Below are positions 1 to 10,258 of a stretch of 64,000 nt of DNA, piece by piece. The stretch's first letter is position 1; the number at the start of each line of letters is the position of its first letter. The stretch covers positions 1-64,000 of the forward strand of contig CAWGVL010000028.1 of the NCBI GenBank assembly GCA_963825845.1. The letters are read 5' to 3'. The notes beneath the pieces are model-generated. The model saw nothing but the letters and a program-made list of their open reading frames with translations. It was not told where the DNA came from and did no database searches. This stretch comes from DASQDN01 sp963825845 (GTDB lineage: Bacteria; Acidobacteriota; Terriglobia; Bryobacterales; Bryobacteraceae). A program made the translations under genes and the position numbers.

Positions 1-1129
1 TCGTGCCAGGCAAGAATCCCCGGAACGTCCTCGAACGTAAGAATCGGTATATTGAACGCGTCGCAGAAGCGGACAAATCGAGCGGCCTTGGTTGATGAGT
101 CAATGTCCAGGGCAGCCGGCGAGCACGGCGGGTTGATTCGCCACAATCCCCACGGACCTTCCGTCCATTCGAGCGGAGCCCAATCACGATGTTCTTCGCT
201 GAAGTGCTCCTGGACTTCGAAGAAGTGCCGCGTTGTCGACAACACGGTGAATTATGTCACGGATATCATAGGGCGGCCTGCGCCTGCGCCGGGACAATGG
301 GATCGAGTTCAGGATCTTGTGCGGTCTATAGGATCGTCACAACGGGTGCGCGTGGAACTTCGTCGCGATTGTTTTGGAGGGAAAGATACGTCAACAGTTC
401 GCGGGATGCTGCGGAAGACACTCCGCGTCATCTTGCGGAAAGGAAATGCGCCACTCCACTCACAGAAGCATTGTGCGTAGTGCGCTCCGCCGAGGCGCTC
501 TTTCGTTTACGTCCTCATGAAGTTACGGTCTTTAATGACATCGGGACCTGTGACAAACATGTGGCTCGTTGCGATCAACCATGAAGATGAAGTCAGTCAG
601 GAGCCGGTGAATAAACCGCGCCACCGGCGCACGGACCCATGACGGCCGAGATCTGCGGAACGACCCCGCTCGCAAGCGTGTTGCGCAAGAATATATCCGC
701 GTACCCGCCAAGGGACAGCACGCCTTCCTGAATGCGAGCGCCGCCGGAATCATTCAGGCCGATGACGGGCGCTCCCGTCTTGAGAGCAAGGTCCATCACT
801 TTGACGATCTTGAGCGCGTTCGACTCGGACAGCGAACCTCCAAAAACTGTAAAGTCCTGCGCAAAGACATACACAGGGCGACCATGGATCAACCCATATC
901 CGGTGATGAAGCCGTCGCCATCGATGAGTGCTTCTCCATTCCAAAGTCGCGGCACCTGTGGCGGACAAGTTTGTCGAGCTCTTCAAAGGTCCCCTCGTCG
1001 AGCAGGAAGTCAACACGCTCACGGGCGCTCAGCTTCCCTTCCGCATGTTGGCGTGAACGGCGCTCCTCTCCTCCACCCGCTTCGGCGTTCGCGTGTCTTC
1101 GCCGTAACTCGTCCAATCTGTTATCGACA
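1..1129 (-). pseudogene. pccB: Propionyl-CoA carboxylase beta subunit (carboxyltransferase), partial and frameshifted
   Basis: This encodes the biotin-dependent carboxyltransferase that moves the carboxyl group from carboxybiotin to propionyl-CoA in the cytoplasm. Successive fragments in changing frames match the family in order: an N-terminal segment with GKLSARERVDFLLDEGTFEE, then FAQDFTVFGGSLSE, then GAPVIGLNDSGGARIQEGV, then MFVTGPDVIK, then RSVGIVANQPAVLAGCLDI and FVRFCDAFNIPILTFEDVPG. At least five single-base frameshifts separate them, for example near 600 and 940. The 3' end lies beyond the left edge. The start is unclear: an ATG near 1129 is out of frame with the next segment. Family identity is very secure; whether the breaks are real decay or sequence error cannot be told from one sequence. 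Confidence 0.85.
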
Positions 1130-1146
1130 TTCGTTGAGGTCCGTGC

Positions 1147-2188
1147 TTACGCGTTGCTGCTTAGGAACGTGCGGAGCCACTTCACACTAGCTTCGAGATC
1201 TTCCCGTTCGCGCTGCGCCTGCTGCTCTTTCGGCGGAGGAGGCGGAGGGTTGCGTACATCTCCCCTGTCGACGAGCGCGACGAAGCGGCTGAACTCCGAT
1301 GCGGGGACGTTTCGATATCCGTCCCAAAACTTCGGATCAAAATATGGGAACTTGCGCGCCCCCGTCACAATGATCTCCAACGTGATCGCTTTTCCAGGGC
1401 GAGTTCCAGGTACCGTTTGACATACGAATCGATCCCGATATTGCCGTCACCCATCCGTACCCACTGGACGGCAGCGCCCTCCGGGATGCGCCAGACCGCA
1501 GTATCGCGCACGTGACTCGTCAATACATAGGGCGCTAACGTTTCAAGAGTGACGTGGGGATCTTCGATGACCCACAGCGGATTGCCCGAATCGAGACAGA
1601 CACCGACGAAGTCCTTTCCTGCTCCTTCGACCAGATCTTCAGTTCACGGCCCTGCATGTCGCCGGCATGATTTTCAATCGCGATTCTGAGGCCCGAATCC
1701 ATAACCTTGGAGCGAACCTTTCTCAGCACCTGGATCGTGTTCTCAATGTGTCCTTCAATCGGAATAGGACCGACCCGGTCGTTCATAGTACCGAGGAAGC
1801 ATCGGATGATTGGAGAGCCGACCAGTTTTGCGGATACCAACATGCGCTCGATCTGCTGCTCTGCTGTCCCTTGAGAAGCATCGAATGCTTTCGAGCTGGG
1901 ACAGATCGACCGCATGCCCAACTCGAGTTCGATTCCGAGCTTCTCAGCATAGGCCCGCACCTTCCGCAAGTTATCCGGTTCGAGGTTTCCGATGAAGCGG
2001 ATCTCCGAAAAATGGACCACGTTGGCGCCGTGTTTCGCCGAATAGTCTAGAAACTCAAACGGGGTATATCCCGAGTTCGAACGCTCAACAGATCAATCCC
2101 GAGTTTCGCCTTTGGTCGGGATTGCGCGTCCTGGGACTGCGCCAGCGCGGCCACGCCGCTGCCTGCCACAAACGTTCTGCGAAGCATG
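1147..2188 (-). pseudogene. Sugar phosphate isomerase/epimerase-like TIM-barrel protein, frameshifted
   Basis: The start reads MLRRTFVAGSGVAALAQ, a twin-arginine-like or Sec signal, followed by KLGIDLLSVR. The longest clean fragment (1535-2020) carries VHFSEIRFIGNLEPDNLRKV and, further on, IAIENHAGDMQGRELK, which resemble the strands of xylose-isomerase-like TIM barrels (AP endonuclease 2 superfamily). The C-terminal fragment (1147-1380) contains GARKFPYFDPKFWDGY and a run of six prolines. At least three frameshifts lie between the pieces (near 2070, 1620 and 1390). Substrate is unknown; secreted relatives are common in Acidobacteria. It lies between galU and pccB, all on the minus strand, with no obvious functional link. 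Confidence 0.65.
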
Positions 2189-2205
2189 AACGCTATTATC
2201 TATCG

Positions 2206-3091
2206 TCAGAGCGTCATGTTTTTCAGATACTCGCGGAAGTCACCGCCAAGGTCGTATCTCTTGAGCGCGAACTCGACCGTAGCTTTTAGAAATCCGAGCT
2301 TGTCGCCCGCATCGTAACGCGTGCCGTCGAACTTAAGTCCGTAAATCGGTCGGTTGCGGAGCAGGTGTCTCAGTCCGTCCGTCAGTTGGATCTCGCCGCC
2401 GGAACCGGGTTGCACGGACTTCGATGGATGGGAAGATTTCGGGAGTCAGCACATACCGGCCAATGATTGCGAGATTCGAAGGCGCGTCCGAGGCTTTCGG
2501 CTTCTCGACCATGTTGCGAATCCGATACAGACGATCGCGGCTGCCGTTGTGAGCCACTGGTTCTGCATCGACGACACCGTAAGCCGAGATGTTCTCAACG
2601 GGCACCTCCATGAGGGCGAGGACCGAGGCTCCGAAGTACTCGTAGACGTCGAGGAGCTGCCGCATGCAGGGAATATCTGCATCGATGACGTCATCGGACA
2701 AAACGACGGCGAAAGGCTCATTACCGACGAGTTCTTTTGCACGCAGGACAGCGTGCCCTAGACCCAGCGCCTCCTTCTGCCGAACATATGACACATCGAT
2801 CATGTCGGATATGCCCCGGACCGCGGCGAGCATGTCCTTTTTGCCACGCGATTCGAGCAAATGTTCGAGTTCGAAGCTCACGTCGAAGTGATCTTCGATT
2901 GACGATTTGCCTCGTCCGGTAACGATGATGATGTTCTGCACGCCTGAGTGCATCACCTCCTCTACACCGTATTGGATGAGGGGTTTGTCGACTAGTGGCA
3001 GCATCTCTTTAGGCTGTGCCTTTGTAGCGGGAAGAAATCGCGTGCCGAGCCCTGCTGCAGGGAATACTGCCTTACGAACCTTAGGTATCAT
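2206..3091 (-). CDS. galU: UTP--glucose-1-phosphate uridylyltransferase, one frameshift
   Basis: GalU makes UDP-glucose from UTP and glucose 1-phosphate in the cytoplasm, feeding cell-envelope polysaccharide synthesis. The N-terminus has the nucleotidyltransferase signature (FPAAGLGTRFLPATKAQPKE), followed by DKPLIQYGVEE, VLSDDVID and the MVEKPK motif. The frame is lost near residue 228 after YVLTPEIFPSIE. It resumes in another frame with GSGGEIQLTDGLRHLL and GTRYDAGDKLGFLKATVEFA, which are the conserved C-terminal GalU motifs. Repaired length is about 293 residues, normal for the family. A single indel near 2415 explains the break. Confidence 0.9.
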
Positions 3092-3150
3092 GCGTCAATC
3101 CGATTGTAGACGCATCGCGTCGTGACATTTGTTACGCCGAATGCTGGAAT

Positions 3151-3186
3151 AAAAAAGGTCTGCCTCCGAATAGAAGCAGACCTATT
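3151..3186 (-). terminator. Rho-independent terminator for the Oar-type receptor gene
   Basis: Read on the minus strand, an 8-bp stem AGGTCTGC/GCAGACCT with a 12-nt loop is followed directly by a run of T (TTTTTTATT). It lies about 20 bp past the stop codon at 3204, between that gene and galU, which is transcribed in the same direction. This is the clearest intrinsic terminator in the window. Confidence 0.85.
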
Positions 3187-3203
3187 ATGTGAGGAGATCT
3201 GAC

Positions 3204-6200
3204 TTAGAAAATGTACTTTAGGCCGAACTGTAGGTTTCGCATGTTCGTGCGCGTGCTTGTAATCAATCCGAAATTCGAGTTCGGAGCGCTGGAACCTGCT
3301 ATTGCCGTACCGCTATTCACGTTGCCGTCGGGGTTCCCCCAAACGGGATGATTGAGGAAATTAAAGCCCTCAAACCGGAACTGCAAGCGATGTCTCTCTG
3401 TGAAGGCGAAATCTTTCAACATTGAGAAATCCCAGGCAAAAGCGCCTGGCGTTGTGCCCGCGTTTCGCCCAAGATTGCCGTGAAACCCATCTGCAGCTTT
3501 AGTGTAAGCAGCCGGGTTGAACCATCTGGTGGGGGTCGGCTCAAAGCTATCATCCGGGTCAACACCCGTTGCATCCGGGCGATCGAAAGTGTGGCCCGTG
3601 TTGGACGGATCACCGCTCTGAGAGATATTGAAGGGATATCCGCTCTGTATCGTGATAATCGATCCGACCTGCCATCCGCCAACGATCGTATTCAAGAAGC
3701 CGTTCTGGACATCAATACTGCGGCCCTTCCCGATGGGGAGATCGTACAACGCTGATGTCACGAAACGATGACGTACATCGAAAGCAGACCGCGCTCGCTC
3801 GCACTCGCGGCAATAGCTGTTCATCGGAAACAGCGTGTCGTTTCCCTGGTTTCTAATCGATGACGATAGGTCAATTGATTTTGACCAGGTATATGCCGCG
3901 AGATATGTCAACCCATTAGAGTATCGCTTCGTCAGCTTGGACGCCAATGAGTTGTAGTTCGCCTTACCGCCATTGTCGACAAGTTGGATGATACCGAAGT
4001 TGGGGAATGGCGAACGCTGCGCGACCGAAAGCCCGGAACTGCGAGGAGCGGCCAGTGCTTCGTTGACCGACCTCAGAGCCTCGAGGCGGCGGCTCACGCT
4101 GCCCAAGTAGCCGATTTCCACCAGAGTGTTGCCGGGGAGTTCACGTTGAACGTTGAAGATGTACTGCAACGTGTACGGTGTACGGCGGTCATATGGGTTC
4201 GCAAAGGTATAGGGACGAAAAGGCAAGCTGCCCCCCTGCGGCACCGCATTCGCCCAAGTTAAGAACTTAGTGTCCGAGTTGTCCCGTCCCCTGCCGGGTA
4301 GATTGCGAGCCATGTCGAATCGGGGATTTCCGGTATCTTGGGAGTAGAACATCCCGCCGCCCGTCCGAATGACCCACTTGTCCGTCGGGGCCCAGGTGAG
4401 TCCACCGCGGGGAGCCCAATCGTTGTTGTCGCGTCCGACCAGTCGGTTGCCCAGCGATCCATCGCAACGAACATCGGGAGGACCGAAGGCCGCCACAGCA
4501 GGGCTTGTTGGATCTGCGGGCCAGGGCAGGATCTGAATACCCTCGAAACAGTTTTGGCGAGCTTGACCCTGCCGTAAGAAATACGGGAACAGATTGCGGG
4601 GGGGTTGAGCGTTCCGGTAGTCCGTCGGGTGGTGCTCGTATGGAACGATGGCGTTGAACAGCTTGCCGGTCTGATCCTCCCAAGGCGGGGTATTTTCGTA
4701 CCGTAGGCCGACATTTATTGTCAGGCGGCTACTGATCTTCCATGTGTCATCAAAGTAGAAATAAAAAGCGTTTGCACGGAAGTCGGCGGTTGCAATCGAA
4801 ACGGCCGCCTCCGCTTGGTACGGCTGGCCGAAGAGGAAATCCGCGAATGCGTCTCCAGTTATACCGGAAACACCGGGATTGCGAGTAGCATTCCTTTGGA
4901 AGCTGAATTGGCCCCGCGCAAATTGGTTGCCGATTTGCGCGTATTTGTCGTTCCGTACTTCACCGCCAAATTTGAAGCTATGCTTTCCTCGAATCCAACT
5001 CAGGTTGTCAATGAACTGGATCGATCGATTGTTGTTCTCATACGGGCCTTCCGAACTGTTGCCAAATCCCGACAAGCCGTGGTCAAGCGCAATACTCGGA
5101 ATTCCCCATTGAACCTCGGGTCCCGATGCCAAACCCGGAATGCTCAATTCTCCAACCACATCGCGAGTGAAGGCTAGTTCCGGACCCGTTGTGTTGTAGA
5201 ACTTGCTGTAGCCGAAGCGAGCTCGTTAACCAGGGACGCCGATAGCACCCTGGTATTGGTCACCATATACTGCTTGAAGTTCGTGACAACTTTGTCGCCG
5301 TTCAGCTTGAGGGCCTCGGTCAACGCGTTTTCATCACCCCAGCTATAACGGCCGAACCACTGCGAGTTGGACGATTCAACAAAATCGAACCGACCCGTGA
5401 ATTGATCCCGATCGATCGGACGTCCCTGAGCCGCTTGATAGTTCTGTGTCTGTCCCGGCAGGTTCGGCAGCGGCAGGAACTCGAGCAGTTGTTTGGATTG
5501 CTCGGCGATGCGTGAGGCCGGAATTACATTGTTCGGGAAAATCGAGCCTCCTGCAGCGCCCGGGTTGGGACGGGTCGCGGGATCGTAGATCCCTTGTGTG
5601 CCGAAGGGTAGCGACGAGAAGTCCCCGGTACGGGTTGCTGCGAGCGGAACGGTAAACAAAGCCTGAACGTTCCGTCTTTGACGGAACCATTCATAGTTCG
5701 TCATGAAGAACACACGATTTTTGCCATCGAAGAGTTTCGGAATCGATACGGGGCCGCCCAATGTGAATCCGAACTGATTGTGTTTGTAAGGATCCTTTGG
5801 AGGACGGGCGGTAGAAAAGGCGTAGTTCTTCGCGTCGAGCTTTTCATTACGAAGGAACTCATACGCCGTTCCGTGGAATTCATTGCTGCCTGATTTCGTC
5901 GAGATGTTGACTTGCGAGGTGCCGCGTCCAAATTCTGCGGGATAAATTCCGGTTTGAACTTTAAATTCCTGAAGCGCGTCGACGGACGGCTCAACCACGT
6001 AAGTGTTGAAGTTCGGGTCAGTGTTTTCGACGCCATCTAGTGTGTAGTGGTTGAATTGGGACCGCTGACCTGCGATCGAAATCGACCGATCGGCGCGGAT
6101 CCCACCCTGTCGATTACCCGCCTGACCCGCCGCTGGAAATCCGTAACTGACGTTCGGAGACAGAGCTACGAGGCTCAGCGCGTTTCGGCCGTTCAGAGGC

Positions 6201-6628
6201 AAGTCAACAATTCGTTTGTTGTCGATGACGGTTCCGACCGTAGCATTGTCGGTACTAAGCATCGCGGCTGTTGCCGATACCTCCACCGACTCACTCACCG
6301 ACCCAACCGGTAACTCCACGTCGACACGGGCGTTTTGTTGTACCTGAATAAGGATATCCGGCCGAGTCACCGTCTTGAAGCCAACTTTTTCGGTTTTCAG
6401 ATTGTATGTGCCCGGCGGTAGGGCCGGGAACGTATAGTAACCGACTTCATTCGATACGGCGCTACGAGTAGCGTTGGTGTCGACGTTGGTGATGGTGATT
6501 TGAGCAGCTGGAATGGCCGCACCCGTAGAATCCCGGACTGCGCCGCTGATCTCACCCAATGTTTGTCCAAACCCTGGCAAACAGAGCACTAGCGCAATAA
6601 GCGCGGATCCGAATGACTTGATTCGCAT
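3204..6628 (-). CDS. Oar-type TonB-dependent receptor with carboxypeptidase-regulatory domain, one frameshift
   Basis: This is an outer-membrane protein of about 1140 residues. The chosen start (ATG at 6628) gives MRIKSFGSALIALVLCLPGF, a good signal peptide, and has GGGGG upstream; the reading frame extends further but without a better start. After the signal comes a carboxypeptidase-regulatory-like beta-sandwich (GEISGAVRDSTGAAIPAAQI to about residue 105), then a plug-like region (DGVENTDPNF, FGRGTSQVNISTKSGSNEFHG) and a long beta-barrel. The frame shifts near 5220: NELASAT should read NELRFGYSKFYNTTG, consistent with one missing base. The receptor ends in NLQFGLKYIF with a terminal aromatic residue, as expected for barrel insertion. 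Substrate unknown. Confidence 0.88.
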
Positions 6629-6847
6629 CCTGAAACCCCCAATGTGAAGAAAACTGAGATCAACTGTACATCTGGCTAGACCTCGATTGCAAGTACTAGA
6701 ATTCTCCAACACGGGATGAGCCTGAAGAGGTTATGCGTTCCAGCACAGACGACGTCGAGGCCGTACGCCGGATGATGGAAGCGCGCAACCAGCATATGGC
6801 GCGGAGCCGAGCGCTGTGAAGCGGCTCACGAACAATGCAGCACTGAG

Positions 6848-6887
6848 GCAGAGGGAAGGGCGCTCAACGGCCGCCGCTTCCCTCTGC
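6848..6887. other. Strong inverted repeat between divergent genes
   Basis: A perfect 11-bp stem GCAGAGGGAAG (6848-6858) pairs with CTTCCCTCTGC (6877-6887). An inner GGCG/CGCC pairing continues the stem across a one-base bulge. It lies in the 400-bp gap between the divergent receptor and peptidase genes. There is no T-run on either side, so it is not a standard terminator. It could be a structured leader, a small RNA or a decayed repeat end. Confidence 0.6.
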
Positions 6888-6929
6888 ACTCCCACCCCGG
6901 CTGCGCCCGGCAACGTCGATCAAAGGAGG

Positions 6930-6956
6930 AATGAGCCTGCGAGCTTCAGGCTCATT
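6930..6956. other. 10-bp perfect hairpin upstream of the first S8 peptidase
   Basis: AATGAGCCTG (6930-6939) pairs with CAGGCTCATT (6947-6956) around a 7-nt loop. It follows directly after AAAGGAGG, a perfect Shine-Dalgarno string, so the ATG at 6931 lies inside the stem and only one or two bases from it. That makes 6931 a poor start for the peptidase, whose signal peptide begins near 7030. The hairpin may be a leader element or a terminator without a strong T-tract. Confidence 0.55.
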
Positions 6957-7029
6957 GTTCGACTGGAGAATCTGTCGATTTCTGCCCTGTTTGCAACGTT
7001 TTGAAACCACTCTGATCCGAACTGCGTCC

Positions 7030-10000
7030 GTGCCTAAAGTGAAAACTCTCCTCGTTGTGCTGTGCACGGCAGGCGCCCTCATCGCCGCCAGCCGTCCGGA
7101 CCGGTATGTCGTCATTCTGAAAGATGCGCCGGTCGCCCAGCAGATCAGGGCTGACAAGAGAGAAAAACAGGCCGCTGCCGATCTCCGGTCCGCGGTCCTG
7201 GCGAAGCAGGCGGCAGTTCGAGCCGCCGCCACGGAAGCGGGCGCTCAAATCACCAGCGCCAACCAACTCCTGGTCAACGCGATTTTCATGCAGGCCACGC
7301 CTGTGCAGGCGGCGCAACTCCGCCAGAATCCGGGCGTCGCGTTTATCGAGAAACTACAGCCGATCAAGATGCACCTGAATCGCGCGCTTGATCTAACGGC
7401 GGTCCGCACAGCGTGGAGCACGGTCGGCGGCGAGCAGAGCGCGGGCGCCGGTGTGAAGATCGCCATCATCGACACGGGGATTGACCAGACGCACCCGGCC
7501 TTTCAGGAGAACGGATTGCAGTATCCTGCAGGATTCCCAAAATGTCAGGAATCTCGCGGTGAGTGCGCATTTGTCAACCGAAAGGTAATTGCGGCGCGCA
7601 GCTACGTCGACATGTTGGTTGGTACCGACCCCGTCACCTCACGACCGGATGATACATCGCCACGCGACAGGGTCGGCCACGGCACCGGCATCGCCATGGT
7701 CGCCGCGGGCGGCCGGGCTACAGGACCAGTGGGCACGATCACTGGTGTGGCGCCCCGCGCCTGGCTCGGTAACTACAAGGTATTCGGATCACCCGGTGTG
7801 AACGGCGAATACACATATGATGACGTGCTCATCCAGGCGCTCGAAGATGCTTATAGCGATGGCATGGACATCGCCGTATTCTCTTTGGGGGCTCCGGCCG
7901 TATGGGGACCGCGCGACCAGGGTACGACGTGCCAGGAGTCCGGCTCAACACCCTGTGACTGGCGTGCGAGTGCAATCGAAGCCGCCGCGCAACGCGGGCT
8001 CACGATCGTGGCGTCCGCGGGAAACGATGGCGATTTCGCGACCCAATACCCTGCGTACAATTCTGTCGAAAGTCCCGGAACAGCGCCTTCAGCGATCACT
8101 GTAGGGGCAACGACCAACTCTCATATCCTCTACCAGAGCGTCCAGTTCCCGGGCAGCGAGAAGCGTGCCGCGCTTTTCGGAGATGGACCTCGACCCGAGA
8201 CACCGCTCACAGCGCCCTTGCGTGACGTCCCGACCTCAACGGTAACAGGGCGCGTGTTCTGCTCTCCCGGACGGATCACTGAATGGCGCCATCGCTTTGG
8301 TCGAGCGTGGCGACTGTGCTCCCCTCACCAAGATCCAGAACGCGCAGCGCGCCGGCGCAGTTGGTGTAATCATTTTTCAGCAGCAAGGATTTCAAGGTGT
8401 CTTCCGCATGACTGGCCTCGAAGAGAGCAGCATACCCGCAGTGCTCGTAGGCAACGACTCCGGAGTTGCATTGAAGAACTATGCATCCCGGACTCCCAAT
8501 GGGCCGGTCACTCTAGACCCCGCGATCAACGAGGTCATTACGAATGAGTTTGACACCATGGCGTTCGTTTCATCGCGCGGCCCCTCGACCCGGGAGAACG
8601 CCATCAAACCGGAACTGGTGGCTGTTGGCACGGACATGTACACAGCGACGCAGCGCTTCGACCCGAACGGCGACCTCTACGATCCAACCGGCTACACCGT
8701 AGGTCACGGCACCAGCTTTGCTGCAGGGATGGTGGCGGGGGCTGCGGCGCTCGTCAAGCAGCGCAATCCGCAATGGACCTCGGCTCAGATCAAGTCGGCC
8801 TTGGTGAACACGGCGACCACTCTCATTCGCGATTACACAGACAATGGACTGATCCAGGCGAGCGTTCTCGATATCGGCGCAGGAAAGCTTAATGCTGCCG
8901 ATGCCGTTCGCGCCAACGTCACAATAGAACCGGCGACGCTGTCGATGGGAGTGGTCGGCTCCAGCAACCCATCACAGTCCCTGACGATTCGCAACACCTC
9001 CAACACGCCTGTGTCTTTGACGCTGCAGGTACGAGCCAGCTTCGGCGGGAGCGCTGCCCCGACGCTCGACAGAACCCGATTCGACATACCCGCAGGTGGC
9101 TCAACCACGGTAACAGCGCGCCTGGAAGGTTCCCGTCCGGCTGCCGGCGTTTATGAAGGAGTCATCAATATCTCCGGAGCGGCGGTCGAGCTGCACGTGC
9201 CTTATCTGTTCCTGGTCGGCGACGGAATTCCATTCAACGTACTTCCGTTGCGAGGCGATGGCGCAGAGGGCGAGGTCAATCAATTGGTGTCGCTCGTCTA
9301 TAAGGTCGTTGACCAGTACGGTGTACCGGTCAAGGACGTTCGCACTCAGACTCGTGTCGTTTCAGGCGGGGGCAGCGTCGATGCCGAAGGCGGCTCGACG
9401 GATGACCTTGGTATCGGGTACGCCGACGTAATCTTCGGGCAGGTCGGAGATCAGGAGTTCTATGCAGCGGTCGGCGACCAGCCGAACTTCGGCGTATATT
9501 TCACGGGCCGTGCCCGCGCGGTACCTGTCATAGCAAGCGGCGGGGTTGTGAACCTGCCGAGTGGCGAAATCGGTCAGGGTATTGCGCCGGGATCATACAT
9601 CAGCATCTACGGTCGATCTTTGAGCGAGGTGACAAGCCTCAATACGCGATCGGTTCTGCCGCTGTCGCTGGCTGGAGTGAGTGTGAGCTTCGATGTACCA
9701 GGACAGGGACGCAGTTTCCCTGGCCGGGTTTATTATGTCAGCGACAGCCAGATTAATGTTCAGGTTCCGTGGGAGCTTACCGGCGCTGAAAGCTGCGATC
9801 GTCAAAGTGACGATCGGCGACACCGTCAGCGACGTAGTCACAATCCCACTCAAGAGTCATTCGCCCGCAATCTTCTCGTACAACGAATCTTCAGGTAGAA
9901 CGCTGGCCGCCGTGCTCGATGCCGCGTATGGGCTCGTGGGCTCCTCGAACCCGGCCAAGCGCAATGATGTCGTGCAGATCTTTGTGAACGGCTTGGGTCC

Positions 10001-10247
10001 TGTCGATAATCAGCCTGCATCCGGCGAACCGAGTCCTGCGGAACCTTTGGCCCGCACCCGGGTTGTACCGGACGTAACGATTGGCAGCCAACGGGCCGAT
10101 GTATTGTTCAGCGGCATGACTCCGGGCACAGTGGGACTCTATCAGGTGAATGCGCGTATTCCGGCCAATGCGCCATCCGGGCCGCAACCCGTTGTGATTA
10201 CAATCAACGGGATAGCATCCAAACCGGTGAACATTCCGGTCGAGTAA
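7030..10247 (+). CDS. Secreted S8 family serine peptidase with a TIGR03437-like C-terminal domain, two frameshifts
   Basis: GTG at 7030 (or 7039) gives a signal peptide (KTLLVVLCTAGALIAAS) followed by an inhibitor I9-like prodomain (RYVVILKDAP). The subtilase triad is visible: Asp in IAIIDTGID, His in GHGTGIAMVAAGG, Ser in GHGTSFAAGMVAGAAAL. A PA domain (AIALVERGDCAPLTK) is inserted before the Ser. Ig-like regions follow, then GGVVNLPSGEIGQGIAPGSY and a tail ending SKPVNIPVE, which match what I recall of the Solibacter C-terminal domain TIGR03437. The frame breaks near 8250, where the text should continue ACSALPDGSLNG, and near 9783 (TGA to ALKAAIVKV). Repaired length is about 1070 residues. 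Paralogue of the next gene. Confidence 0.85.
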
Positions 10248-10258
10248 GGACAGTATCG

